From an uncultured Planctomycetaceae bacterium (GTDB lineage Bacteria > Planctomycetota > Planctomycetia > Planctomycetales > Planctomycetaceae), in NCBI GenBank assembly GCA_903861195.1, contig CAIOTJ010000116.1, forward strand, positions 1-64,000: a stretch of DNA of 64,000 nucleotides, written 5' to 3'. Of this stretch, positions 46,284 through 55,423 are shown piece by piece. The number at the start of each line of letters is the position of its first letter. The first letter of the stretch is position 1. Made by a program: the position numbers and the translations under genes. The notes below the pieces were generated by a model that had not been told where the DNA came from, did no database searches, and saw nothing but the letters and a program-made list of their open reading frames with translations.

Positions 46284-49200
46284 TCAGGGACTCGGGGAGA
46301 TCCCTTTCCGAAGGGCCTGCAGACGTTCTCGGGCCTTGGGAACAAACTCGCTTTCGGGGTATTTGGCCACCAGCCGCGTGTAGGTCTTGGCGGCTCCTGC
46401 AGGATCGCTGAGAGATTCCTGACAGGTACCGGCATGGTACAAGGCGGCTCCCTGCCAGTAGGGGAAATCGTACCCAATGTCGACCTTCAGGTACTCATCC
46501 AGGGCCGCATCGAAGTTTTTCTCCAGAACGTAGGTGTCGGCCAGCAGCAACTGCGCCCGGGCGGCGGTCTCGGTCTTCCGCCCGTGGCGATCCGCCACGA
46601 CCTGCAGGAACAACTTCCGGGCTTCGGGAAACCGCGCCTGGTTTTTCTGCGCCCGCCCCTGCACTTCCCAGGCCTGGTAGAGTAACGGACATTCGGGATC
46701 CCATTCCGTCAGTTCCCGGACCATGCCATCCGCCTCGGGATAGCGTTTCTCACGAACCAGAATGTCGGCCAGGCGAATGAAGACCTTGGGAAACCACGGA
46801 CGTCCTGCGATCTGCGGATCGTTTCGCAATGCCTTCAACCGCGTGAAGATCTCCTGCGCCGCCGGATACCGTCCCTGCATAAACTCGGCTTCTCCCAGCG
46901 CGAAGGTCGATTCGTCCCGGAAGGCCCCTTGTGGAAAGCGTTCCAAAGAGCTGGCGGCCAGCCGCTGCAGTTCCCCCCAGTCCTGCAGCTCCTGGGCGAT
47001 GTTCGCCAATTGATGCAGAGCCTGTTCGACCGCCCGGGTGTCGGCCTCCGGGGCGGCGGCCACCGCTTCGAACAGCGGCCGGGCCTCGCGGGGACGTCCC
47101 GCCAACAGGGTGCTCTCGGCCAGTACCACCCGCGCATTCCAGCACAACGGGCTGGCCGGATACTCGGCGATCAGCCGCCGATAGATTCGATCGGCCGATT
47201 CGAATCGCTCCGCGTCGTAGTGGCGTGTCGCCCAGTCATCCAGCACCCGGTCCAGGCGGGGCTGTCCCGCGAATCGCTTCAGCACCGCCTCATACATGGA
47301 ATCGGCAGCCGCGATCTCATTGAGTTCGAACAGCAGCCGTCCACTGCGGATTCCCGATTGCAGCACATGGTCGGAGTCGCCCGGCAGTGCAAACGCCCGG
47401 GCGTAGGCTTGTTGGGCTTCACGGCTCTGACCCGCCGCTGCGTAAGACTGCCCCACCATGAACGCCGCTTCGGGCACCAGATCGTGCTGCGGGTGGTCGG
47501 TGAGCAGCCGGGAAAACGCCTCGATGGCCCCCGTGTGATTCTTCTGCTGTGACCGGCTCCAGCCGAGGTCCGCCAGGGCCCGGGGACGACGTTGAGCATC
47601 GGTCGACAGTTGAACCAGTTCGGCGTACAGCGTCTCGGCCAACGGATAGTCTTCCCGAGAGTAAGCCAATTCGGCAACTTCCAGCAGTGCGGTTTCACGT
47701 TCGACCCGCTTGGGAAAATCCCGGGCCAGGGTCTCCAGCGCCGCCAGCGTCGCGGACTTGTCCCCTTCGAGGGCCGACGCCACCGCGGTCAATGACCAGG
47801 CTTGGGAAACTCGGGGGCCCGGCGGCTGCAGGGCCAGGTATTTGGCCAACTCGGCACGGGCCAATCCCGAGAGTCGCATCACTGACGATCGGTCAGTGGA
47901 CTCTGTCATCCGATTCTGTTGTCGGGCCATGTCCTTGGCCTGCTCGAGCGCCGCGATCCCCCGCTGGATGCTGACCTCCGCCAGCTCCCCCTGGGTCTTC
48001 CCCGCCGCCACCGCCTCGGCCACTGGCGCCGAGACCTCCAGGATCCGGGCATACTCCCTCAACTGCAGCAGGGCCTCGCCCCAGAAGTATCGCGCCTGCA
48101 GCCGCGTACTGTCGATTTCCGACTCGCGCACCACCTGGGAAAAGGTCTGTTCCGCCTGGGTGAACAGCGGCCGTGCGGCGTCCGGCTGGTTGGCCCGCCC
48201 TGCGGCCATCCCTTTCATCAACGCGACGCGTCCCGAGAGAATCGCTTCTCGCAAGCGCAGTTTGCCCCGCGGAAAATCGGTCTGATAGCGGCTGAGCCAC
48301 CGCTCGGCCTCTGCCGGTTGACCCGCACTGACGGCCGCCAGTGTCGCCGCATGCAGCGTCTCTTCCCGCAGCCGCCCCTGCGGCCAGTCGGCGAGTAGCG
48401 ACTCAAACACCTGCTGAGCCTCGGCATGGCTCCCCTGCCTCAGCAGAGCGTCTCCCCACTGATACTGAATCTGCTCGGCCTGGGGCGTCTTTTTGAACCG
48501 TGGATAGGCCGCCCCAAACCATTCGACGGCGGGCTGGTATCGGCGCTGTTTCTTCAACGTCAGGCCCAGCCAGAGGGACGCCTCGGCGGCGACCTCGGCC
48601 GACTCGGTGGCACGTCGGAAGGAGGCCTCGGCCGCGGCAAGATCGCCCCCTTCCGAAAGGGCGAACCCCAGATTGAGCGCCGCCCTCCCCTTCAGGGGTC
48701 CCGCCGGAGCCTGCTCTTCGCAATCCCGAAACAGTTCGGCCGCCTGCCGATACTCTTTTTGTTCAAACAGCACGTTTCCCAGAGTCATCCGGGCATCGTT
48801 GGCGAATTCGTGGCCCGGCTTGTCGAGAATCGCCCGCAGGGCCGCAGACGCGGCGGACGAATTCTTCAAAGCCAACAGAGCTCGCGCGCGACCATACTCG
48901 GCGTCCGAGACCATCGCCCCTTGGGGAAATTTCTGCAATGCCTGCTCGAACGCGGCGAGTGCGGCCTGGGGCATTCCCTGTTTCAATTGCGACTCGCCCA
49001 GATAGGGCAGTGCGTACGCCAGATACGCATCCGTCGGATTCCCCTGGATAAAGTCTCCCAGTTCGGTCGCGGCGGCGGCGTAATCGCGCAGATGGTAAGC
49101 GCAATGTCCCAACCAGTAGCGTGCCTGGTTCCCGCGTTTGGCCTGCGGATACTGCTTCAGAAAGCGCGAGAACGTTTCGCGAGCTTTCGCAAAGTCCTCC

Positions 49201-49478
49201 AGACGCACCTGCGACAGTCCCAACACGAACGTCGCATTTTCCGCCTTGGGACTCTGCGGCGACTGCTTGAGAAACACCGACAGTGACTCCACCGCCTGGC
49301 GGTACCGCTCACGTTCGTAAAATCCAATGCCCAGCTGGTAGGCCTCCAGCTCGTCGGCCTGGGTCTCCTGGGCGCAGCAGGGAGTAGCCCCCGGGGACAC
49401 CCCGCAGGCTCCCAGCAGAAGTGCCCCCACCACCCATCCACGCGACGTGCGGCGCATGCCTCTCACAACTTTGACCAT
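46284..49478 (-). CDS. Large exported TPR-repeat protein (CpoB/YbgF-like position)
   Basis: About 1064 residues from ATG 49478 (ATG 49457 is also possible). The N-terminus TSRGWVVGALLLGACGV is a signal peptide with an LGAC sequence that may be a lipobox. Almost the whole mature chain is tetratricopeptide/Sel1-like helical repeats (Tyr/Ala/Leu/Gly/Arg periodicity; for example FYERERYRQAVESLSVFLKQSP near 55). It matches scaffold proteins such as YbgF/CpoB that accompany Tol systems, but is far longer. It precedes exbB by 82 bases on the same strand. Presumed role: periplasmic or outer-membrane scaffold of the Ton/Tol-like complex. Confidence 0.88.
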   Translation of the reverse strand: MVKVVRGMRRTSRGWVVGALLLGACGVSPGATPCCAQETQADELEAYQLGIGFYERERYRQAVESLSVFLKQSPQSPKAENATFVLGLSQVRLEDFAKARETFSRFLKQYPQAKRGNQARYWLGHCAYHLRDYAAAATELGDFIQGNPTDAYLAYALPYLGESQLKQGMPQAALAAFEQALQKFPQGAMVSDAEYGRARALLALKNSSAASAALRAILDKPGHEFANDARMTLGNVLFEQKEYRQAAELFRDCEEQAPAGPLKGRAALNLGFALSEGGDLAAAEASFRRATESAEVAAEASLWLGLTLKKQRRYQPAVEWFGAAYPRFKKTPQAEQIQYQWGDALLRQGSHAEAQQVFESLLADWPQGRLREETLHAATLAAVSAGQPAEAERWLSRYQTDFPRGKLRLREAILSGRVALMKGMAAGRANQPDAARPLFTQAEQTFSQVVRESEIDSTRLQARYFWGEALLQLREYARILEVSAPVAEAVAAGKTQGELAEVSIQRGIAALEQAKDMARQQNRMTESTDRSSVMRLSGLARAELAKYLALQPPGPRVSQAWSLTAVASALEGDKSATLAALETLARDFPKRVERETALLEVAELAYSREDYPLAETLYAELVQLSTDAQRRPRALADLGWSRSQQKNHTGAIEAFSRLLTDHPQHDLVPEAAFMVGQSYAAAGQSREAQQAYARAFALPGDSDHVLQSGIRSGRLLFELNEIAAADSMYEAVLKRFAGQPRLDRVLDDWATRHYDAERFESADRIYRRLIAEYPASPLCWNARVVLAESTLLAGRPREARPLFEAVAAAPEADTRAVEQALHQLANIAQELQDWGELQRLAASSLERFPQGAFRDESTFALGEAEFMQGRYPAAQEIFTRLKALRNDPQIAGRPWFPKVFIRLADILVREKRYPEADGMVRELTEWDPECPLLYQAWEVQGRAQKNQARFPEARKLFLQVVADRHGRKTETAARAQLLLADTYVLEKNFDAALDEYLKVDIGYDFPYWQGAALYHAGTCQESLSDPAGAAKTYTRLVAKYPESEFVPKARERLQALRKGISPSP

Positions 49479-49718
49479 CGGACCAACTTCGAACGCGTCT
49501 CGAATTCTATCGGGCCTGCGGAAATACCCGCAAGATGGCCCCCCTCTCCCGGAGTCGCAGACCGCCCGGCGTCTCGATCCCGGCAGCATACATGGAAACA
49601 TGGGCAACCTGGGGCAAGTTGACCGCCGGGCTGGATTCGCCTCAGCCGCCGCAGTCGGGTACATTCTTGCTCAGAGTTCCTCAGCGTGATCTCTCGACCA
49701 CGACCTTCCAAGTGCCCC
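49479..49718. other. Divergent intergenic region (TPR operon / DUF1501 gene)
   Basis: About 240 bases with promoters expected in both directions; no gene and no strong repeat is visible. Confidence 0.4.
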
Positions 49719-51209
49719 ATGAATCCCCACTCCGACGAACTCACCTCGCAGCTCTCACGGAACATCGCACGTGTCAACCGGCGTCAGCTGTTTGGCTCGA
49801 CTGCGGGCGGAATCGGCATGGCCGCTCTGGCATCTCTGTTGAAGCGAGACTGCCAGGGGGCTGAGCCTGCGCCGCAGGCCAATCGAGGTTCGCCCGGCCT
49901 TCCCGAACTCCCCCATCATCCTCCCAAGGCTCGCCGCGTGGTCCTGCTCTGGCAGGGAGGAGGCCCGTCGCATGTCGATCTGTTCGACGACAAGCCGATG
50001 CTTAGGGAAATGGCCGGCAAGGACATTCCCGACACCATCCGTGGCAACACACGCCTGTCGACCATGTCCAGCGGTTATGGCAAATGGCCCTGTCTGCCGG
50101 CCATCAAACCACACCGAGCGTGGGGGGAATCGGGACTCGTTTTCAGCGAGATGCTGCCCAACCTGGGAGGCATTGCCGACGAAATCTGCCTGGTCCGCAG
50201 CATGCACACCGAGGCGGTCAATCACGCGCCGGGGGTCACTCTGTTCATGACGGGAACGCAGGTCCCTGGTCGCCCCAGCATGGGGGCCTGGCTCAACTAT
50301 GGCCTGGGCAGCGAGACCGACAACCTTCCTTCGTTCGTGGTCATGACCTCGAGCGACAAGGGAAAGACGTGCGGGCAGCTCTTCTTCGATTACTACTGGG
50401 GCAGCGGCTTCCTCCCCAGCCGGTTTCAGGGGGTACGATTCCGCAATACGGGTGACCTGGTCCCCTACCTGCAGAACCCCCCGGGAGTCTCGGTCGAGTC
50501 ACGCCGGGCGCTGCTGGATGACCTGCGGGAGATGAACCAGGCGCACCTCGCCGATTACGGCGATCCCGAAATCGACACACGGATCTCCCAGTACGAAATG
50601 GCCTTCCGAATGCAGGCCAGCGTTCCTGACCTGCTGGATTTTTCGGGCGAGACGAAGGCGACATTGGACCGATACGGACCCGACGTTCTGGTCAAGGGAA
50701 CCTTCGCGAACAACTGCCTGATCGCCCGCCGGTTGCTGGAACGGGGCGTCGGCTTCGTCCAGCTGATGCACGCCGGCTGGGACCAGCATGGCAACCTCTT
50801 TACCCAGCTCGAAGAACAATGCCGCGATACCGAAGGGCCTTCCGTGGCACTGGTCCGGGACCTGAAGGAACGGGGAATGCTCGACGACACCCTCGTGGCC
50901 TGGGGGGGGGAGTTCGGCCGCACTCCTTTCGGCCAGGGAGATCCCAACGCCCCCAAGGGACGTGATCACTTTGGGCGGGCCTACAGCTGGTGGCTGGCCG
51001 GTGGGGGAGTCCGCAAGGGAGCCGCCCACGGCTCCACCGATGACTTCGGCTGGAACATCGCCAGCGATGGAGTACACGTGCACGACATGCAGGCGACCAT
51101 CCTGCACCTGTGTGGAATCGACCACACCCGCCTCACCTTTCGCTACCAGGGGCGTCAGTACCGCCTGACCGACATCCACGGCGAAGTGGTGCGGGGTATC
51201 CTGGGATGA
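49719..51209 (+). CDS. DUF1501 domain protein (Tat-exported, sulfatase-like fold)
   Basis: 496 residues from ATG 49719. A twin-arginine-like signal (VNRRQLFGSTAGGIGMAALASLL) is followed by a DUF1501 domain: VLLWQGGGPSHVDLFDDKP, MLPNLGGIADEICLVRSMHTEAVNHAPG, WGGEFGRTPFGQG, GRDHFGRAYSWWLAGGGV and GWNIASDGVHVHDMQATILHL, the standard planctomycete blocks. The HxD and GxxH residues suggest an alkaline-phosphatase/sulfatase superfamily metal site. Its stop overlaps the next ATG as ATGA. In planctomycetes these genes usually accompany a DUF1549/DUF1553 gene; here that partner is 4 kb away on the other strand. Confidence 0.92.
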   Translation: MNPHSDELTSQLSRNIARVNRRQLFGSTAGGIGMAALASLLKRDCQGAEPAPQANRGSPGLPELPHHPPKARRVVLLWQGGGPSHVDLFDDKPMLREMAGKDIPDTIRGNTRLSTMSSGYGKWPCLPAIKPHRAWGESGLVFSEMLPNLGGIADEICLVRSMHTEAVNHAPGVTLFMTGTQVPGRPSMGAWLNYGLGSETDNLPSFVVMTSSDKGKTCGQLFFDYYWGSGFLPSRFQGVRFRNTGDLVPYLQNPPGVSVESRRALLDDLREMNQAHLADYGDPEIDTRISQYEMAFRMQASVPDLLDFSGETKATLDRYGPDVLVKGTFANNCLIARRLLERGVGFVQLMHAGWDQHGNLFTQLEEQCRDTEGPSVALVRDLKERGMLDDTLVAWGGEFGRTPFGQGDPNAPKGRDHFGRAYSWWLAGGGVRKGAAHGSTDDFGWNIASDGVHVHDMQATILHLCGIDHTRLTFRYQGRQYRLTDIHGEVVRGILG

Positions 51210-52465
51210 TTCCCGGATCGCCGCGATTTGTGCGGAGCCTGCCGGGAAGGTTCCTGGTGCTGAGCGCGCTGGTTCTGATCGTTGCACTCGCCCCCAGCCC
51301 CCTCATGGCCCAAGGGCCATCTTCAGATGTCGGGGGGACCGCGGGCTTCAACACCGAACAGGTCGCGCGGCTCGAGAGTCTGATCTCGACGGCCATCGCG
51401 GCGGGAAAGCTTCCGGGATGCGTGTTGACCGTCGGCCGGCGCGACCAGGTGCTGCTGTCACGGGCGTTTGGGCATCGGCAACTCGTCCCGGCTCTGCAGC
51501 CGATGACGGTCGACACGATCTTCGACCTGGCGTCGCTGACCAAACCCGTCGCGACCGGGACCAGCGTCATGTTGTTGATCGAGCGCGGGCAACTGCAGCT
51601 GACCGATCGGGTGGCCCACCACTGGCCCGAGTTTGGAATCCGCGGCAAAGAGACGTTGACCCTGTTCGATCTGTTGACGCACCAGAGCGGGCTGATCGCC
51701 GACAATCCCCTGGCAGACTATGAACGGGGTCTCGATGAGGCCTGGCGGAAAATCTGCGAGCTCCCCCTGAGAACGCCGCCACGGACAAAATTCATCTACT
51801 CGGACGTTAACTTCATCGTGCTGGGGCGGCTGGTCGAACGGGTCACTGGCGAGACCCTGGCCTCCTTCGTTTCCCGGGAGGTGTTTGAATCTCTCGGCAT
51901 GTCGCACACCCGGTTTGTCCCTCCAGCCGAATGGAGGCACCGCACTGCCCCCACGGGACAGCGGGCAGGGAGCTGGCTGGTCGGGGAAGTCCACGATCCC
52001 CGGGCCCATCTGTTGGGAGGAGTCGCAGGCCACGCCGGACTGTTCTCCACAGCGGCCGACCTGGCGGTCTTCGCCCAGATGCTGCTGGAGTCGGGCCGGT
52101 TTCAAGACAGGCAACGCCTCCGGCCGGAGACCGTCACCCAGATGACCCGCGGCTACGCCATCCCCACGCTTTCGGGCCCGGGTGATCCGCCCGATTCCCA
52201 GCAAGTCTCTCTCCAGGCGGAGACCGTACGGGGTCTCGGTTGGGATCGCCAATCAAGGTATTCGCACAATCGCGGACATGGCTGGAGCGAGGCCGCGTTC
52301 GGTCATGGGGGATTCACCGGGACGGTGCTCTGGATCGATCCCAAGCGGGACCTGTTCTTCGTGTTCCTCAGCAATCGGCTGCACCCGTCCGGCAAGGGAG
52401 AGGTCAACCGACTGGCGGGCGATATTGGAACAGTTGTATCAGAGCTGGGTGGAAGGGTCGACTGA
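51206..52465 (+). CDS. Serine hydrolase of the beta-lactamase/class C PBP family
   Basis: About 419 residues from ATG 51206, which overlaps the DUF1501 stop by four bases (translational coupling). A signal peptide (FLVLSALVLIVALAPSPLMA) sends it to the periplasm. SLTK supplies the catalytic Ser and Lys; the YSD motif in KFIYSDVNF corresponds to Y-x-N/D; GHGGFTGTV near the C-terminus matches the HxG block. The activity could be esterase, D-alanyl-D-alanine peptidase or amidase; specificity is not visible. Confidence 0.88.
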   Translation: MIPGSPRFVRSLPGRFLVLSALVLIVALAPSPLMAQGPSSDVGGTAGFNTEQVARLESLISTAIAAGKLPGCVLTVGRRDQVLLSRAFGHRQLVPALQPMTVDTIFDLASLTKPVATGTSVMLLIERGQLQLTDRVAHHWPEFGIRGKETLTLFDLLTHQSGLIADNPLADYERGLDEAWRKICELPLRTPPRTKFIYSDVNFIVLGRLVERVTGETLASFVSREVFESLGMSHTRFVPPAEWRHRTAPTGQRAGSWLVGEVHDPRAHLLGGVAGHAGLFSTAADLAVFAQMLLESGRFQDRQRLRPETVTQMTRGYAIPTLSGPGDPPDSQQVSLQAETVRGLGWDRQSRYSHNRGHGWSEAAFGHGGFTGTVLWIDPKRDLFFVFLSNRLHPSGKGEVNRLAGDIGTVVSELGGRVD

Positions 52466-52534
52466 GCCTGTCACCAGGACCAACCAACCGGCCGAACCCG
52501 GCGGTCGCCGGTCCCCCCCGGGAATCAGGCCTAC

Positions 52535-52564
52535 GGGACTCGGGTCTGCGGGACTCAGGTCTGC
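52535..52564. repeat. Two 15-bp direct repeats across the ispH stop
   Basis: GGGACTCGGGTCTGC and GGGACTCAGGTCTGC (one mismatch) lie head-to-tail at 52535-52549 and 52550-52564. They cover the ispH stop codon and its last codons. Likely a minor slippage product. Confidence 0.85.
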
Positions 52565-53493
52565 AACTGCAGAACCTTCAGTTCTCTGGGCAGCTGAAAG
52601 TGGACGTCTTCTTCGCGAATGGTAATCTCTTCAACCTCCGCCCCATACTCGCCTCTCAGGAAATCGACACACTCCTGGACGACCACCTCGGGAGCGCTGG
52701 CTCCGGCGGTGATCAGCACCGTTCGTGCGTCCCGCAACCAGTCCCGCTGTAGCTCTTTCACCGTGTCGATCAAATAGGCGGGCTTCCCAATCTCGCGGGC
52801 GATTTCTTTCAGACGCTGGCTGTTGGAGCTGTTCTGGCTTCCCAAAACAATCACCACATCGGCCTGGGGCGCCAGCACCCCGACCGCCTCCTGGCGATTG
52901 GTGGTGGCGTAACAGATGTCTTCCTTGGGGGGACCCACAATTTCCGGGAAGCGTACCTTCAAAGAACTGATCACCCGCTGGGCCTCCGAGACGCTGAGAG
53001 TCGTCTGTGTCAGATAGGCAAGCCGGGTTTCCGCCGGAAAACTCAACTGGGCAACATCCTCGGGTGTTTCCACCAGCACGATCCGTTCGGGAGCCTCTCC
53101 CATCGTGCCAATCACCTCGTCATGTCCGTGATGTCCGATCAGGACGATGGTGTATCCCTGCCTGGCGAAACGGACCGCTTCCAGGTGTACCTTGGTCACC
53201 AGTGGACAGGTGGCATCAATCGTCCGCAGTTGCCGATCACGAGCTTCCTGCCGCACCTGCGGTGACACGCCATGGGCGCTGTACAGCAGATAGGCTCCCA
53301 TCGGGACTTCCCCGATGGTGTCGACAAACTTCACCCCCTGCTTGCTGAACCGCTCAACCACATATTTGTTGTGCACAATTTCGTGGTAGACATAGATGTT
53401 GGGGCCGCAGATCTTGATGGCCTCATCGAGGCAGGCGATCGCCATGTTCACCCCAGCACAGAATCCCCGGGGGTTGGCAAGGAGGACCTTCAT
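52555..53493 (-). CDS. ispH: 4-hydroxy-3-methylbut-2-enyl diphosphate reductase
   Basis: Last enzyme of the MEP isoprenoid pathway: a [4Fe-4S] enzyme giving IPP and DMAPP from HMBPP, with electrons from ferredoxin or flavodoxin. About 312 residues from ATG 53493. The three cluster cysteines can be seen: C12 in NPRGFCAGV, one in TIDATCPLVTKVH and one in KEDICYATTNRQ. The conserved LIGHHGHDEV and GSQNSSNSQRL blocks are present. Confidence 0.96.
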   Translation of the reverse strand: MKVLLANPRGFCAGVNMAIACLDEAIKICGPNIYVYHEIVHNKYVVERFSKQGVKFVDTIGEVPMGAYLLYSAHGVSPQVRQEARDRQLRTIDATCPLVTKVHLEAVRFARQGYTIVLIGHHGHDEVIGTMGEAPERIVLVETPEDVAQLSFPAETRLAYLTQTTLSVSEAQRVISSLKVRFPEIVGPPKEDICYATTNRQEAVGVLAPQADVVIVLGSQNSSNSQRLKEIAREIGKPAYLIDTVKELQRDWLRDARTVLITAGASAPEVVVQECVDFLRGEYGAEVEEITIREEDVHFQLPRELKVLQLQT

Positions 53494-53545
53494 GACACGT
53501 GTTCCCAAAAGACCGCGAAAGAGTTTTCAGAATTCAGCCGCTGAT

Positions 53546-54628
53546 TCAGCCCACCCTGAGCCGGGTCGGCAGGTTGACGGCAAACGGAGGCATGATCACC
53601 CCCCGTTCGGTGATGAACGCAGTGATCAAGTCATGCGGAGTCACATCGAAGGCAGGATTGTAGACCTTCACCCCTGTGGGGACAGTCTGCCGACCAAACC
53701 CCCGGGAAATCTCCTCGGCCTGTCGATGCTCGATCGGGATCTCCTGACCCGAAGAGATCTCCCAGTCAAAGGTGCTCGAGGGGGCGGCCACATAGAACGG
53801 AATTCCATGGTGCCGTGCCAGCACAGCCACGCTGTAGGTGCCAATCTTGTTGGCGGTGTCTCCGTTGGCCGCAATCCGGTCGGCCCCCACCACCACCGCC
53901 TGGATTCGTCCTTCCCGCATCACCTGGGCGGCCATGGAATCGCAAATCACGGTCACATCCAGCCCTCGCTGCTGGCACTCCCACGAGGTCAACCGCGCGC
54001 CCTGCAGCAGTGGACGGGTTTCATCCGCGAAAACCCGCAGGGTCTTGCCCTGTTCGTGAGCGGCGAAAAATACCGCCAAGGCGGTGCCGTAGTCCGCCGT
54101 CGCCAACCCTCCCGCGTTACAGTGGGTCAAAACGCCGCAGTCCGCGGGAAGCAAGGCGGCCCCGGCGAGGCCAATCGCCCGGCACATCGCCTGATCTTCC
54201 GCCTCGATCGCCTGGGCTTCCCGCAGCAACTGCCCAGGCAGATCGGAAGCTCCCTGCGAGGCCAGTTCGCGAGCCCGCTGCCGCATCCGGTTCAAAGCCC
54301 AGAACAGGTTCACGGCGGTGGGCCGGCTGGTGGCGAGATGGTCCGCCGCAGCCTCGGCTGCCGCCAGCCACCCGGCCGGAGAGGGCGGGCTGGCGGCCTG
54401 CAGTCCCAGGACCACGCCATACGCCGCCGAAACTCCGATGGCCGGAGCTCCGCGAACCGCCAACCGCTTGATGGCGTCCCAGACAGCCTGCACCGTGCGG
54501 CAGGCAATCTCCCGAACTTCCAACGGCAGCAACGTCTGATCAATCAGCCAGAGCTGCCCCTCGGGCCCTCCCTCCCAGCGCAGAGTGGGAACCCGGGCGG
54601 AATCCTGGCCGTTTTTCCTGTCAGTCAT
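53546..54628 (-). CDS. mtnA: S-methyl-5-thioribose-1-phosphate isomerase
   Basis: Isomerises methylthioribose-1-phosphate to methylthioribulose-1-phosphate in methionine salvage, cytoplasmic. About 360 residues from ATG 54628. The catalytic cysteine is in GVLTHCNAGGLATADYGTAL and the catalytic aspartate in GADRIAANGDTANKIGTYSVA; RGAPAIGVSAAYG is the N-terminal family block. It lies 52 bases upstream of ispH on the same strand. No other mtn gene is in the window. Confidence 0.95.
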   Translation of the reverse strand: MTDRKNGQDSARVPTLRWEGGPEGQLWLIDQTLLPLEVREIACRTVQAVWDAIKRLAVRGAPAIGVSAAYGVVLGLQAASPPSPAGWLAAAEAAADHLATSRPTAVNLFWALNRMRQRARELASQGASDLPGQLLREAQAIEAEDQAMCRAIGLAGAALLPADCGVLTHCNAGGLATADYGTALAVFFAAHEQGKTLRVFADETRPLLQGARLTSWECQQRGLDVTVICDSMAAQVMREGRIQAVVVGADRIAANGDTANKIGTYSVAVLARHHGIPFYVAAPSSTFDWEISSGQEIPIEHRQAEEISRGFGRQTVPTGVKVYNPAFDVTPHDLITAFITERGVIMPPFAVNLPTRLRVG

Positions 54629-54832
54629 GACCATCCTGGCAAACAAGTCCAACGCACGCACCACCGACCACCATCACGGCGGCCGTCGACGCGGTAAAAG
54701 CAAAACAGTCTCGAATCTGGTCCCAACAGTCTGGCCGGGCACATCGGGACCCATCTGGACCCGGTTGCTGACCCGATCCAGCGTCGGCGAGAGCCGCGTA
54801 TCGACCAACAGACCCCACCCCGATCATCCACC

Positions 54833-55375
54833 TCACTTGAACCCGCGGCGTCGATTCTCACTGTAGCATTGCAGGGCATCTTCGATGATCGGCCAGGTGA
54901 AGTCGGCGGGGGCCATCTCATCGACTTCCACCGCCTTCCCTTCCAGTTGCTTGTAGTCCTGAAAGAAGCGTCGCAGCATGTTCAGACGATGCACGGGAAG
55001 TTCGCTCGCCTGCCGGAATCCATTGAACTCGGGATCGTGTACGGCCACCGCCAGGATCTTGTGATCCTTCTTACCCGAATCGATCATCGTCATCAGCCCG
55101 ATGGCCCGGGCCCGAACCAGCGTCAGGGGAACCACCGGCTCCTGGCACAGCACCAACACATCGAGGGGATCGTCGTCCTGTGCCAAGGTCTGGGGAATGA
55201 ACCCGTAGTTCGCCGGGTAATACACCGCCGAATAAAGAATGCGATCGAGCTTCAGCAATCCCGTCCGTTTGTCGAGCTCGTACTTCACGCTCGACCCCAT
55301 GGGAATCTCAATCACCACATTAAACTCCCCGGGGAGATTTTCCCCAGGGGTCACATCGTGCCAAGGATGAATCAT
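54833..55375 (-). CDS. ppa: Inorganic pyrophosphatase (family I)
   Basis: A 180-residue soluble pyrophosphatase, hydrolysing PPi with Mg. EIPMGSSVKYELDKRTGLLKLDR is the N-terminal block, YPANYGFIPQTL follows, and DDDPLDVLVL is the family I metal site (D-[SGDN]-D-P-x-D). DSGKKDHKILAV is the final conserved loop. From ATG 55375; a TTG three codons upstream is unlikely. It precedes mtnA by about 200 bases on the same strand. Confidence 0.95.
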   Translation of the reverse strand: MIHPWHDVTPGENLPGEFNVVIEIPMGSSVKYELDKRTGLLKLDRILYSAVYYPANYGFIPQTLAQDDDPLDVLVLCQEPVVPLTLVRARAIGLMTMIDSGKKDHKILAVAVHDPEFNGFRQASELPVHRLNMLRRFFQDYKQLEGKAVEVDEMAPADFTWPIIEDALQCYSENRRRGFK

Positions 55376-55423
55376 CAGAATCAACGCTGCTCAGAAAGAC
55401 TCAAGCCCCGGCACCGCCAACCT

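Noticed and set aside
52535-52564. Short direct repeats at the ispH stop as a recombination site
   Set aside because: Only two copies with a mismatch and no integrase or disrupted gene nearby; slippage explains them.
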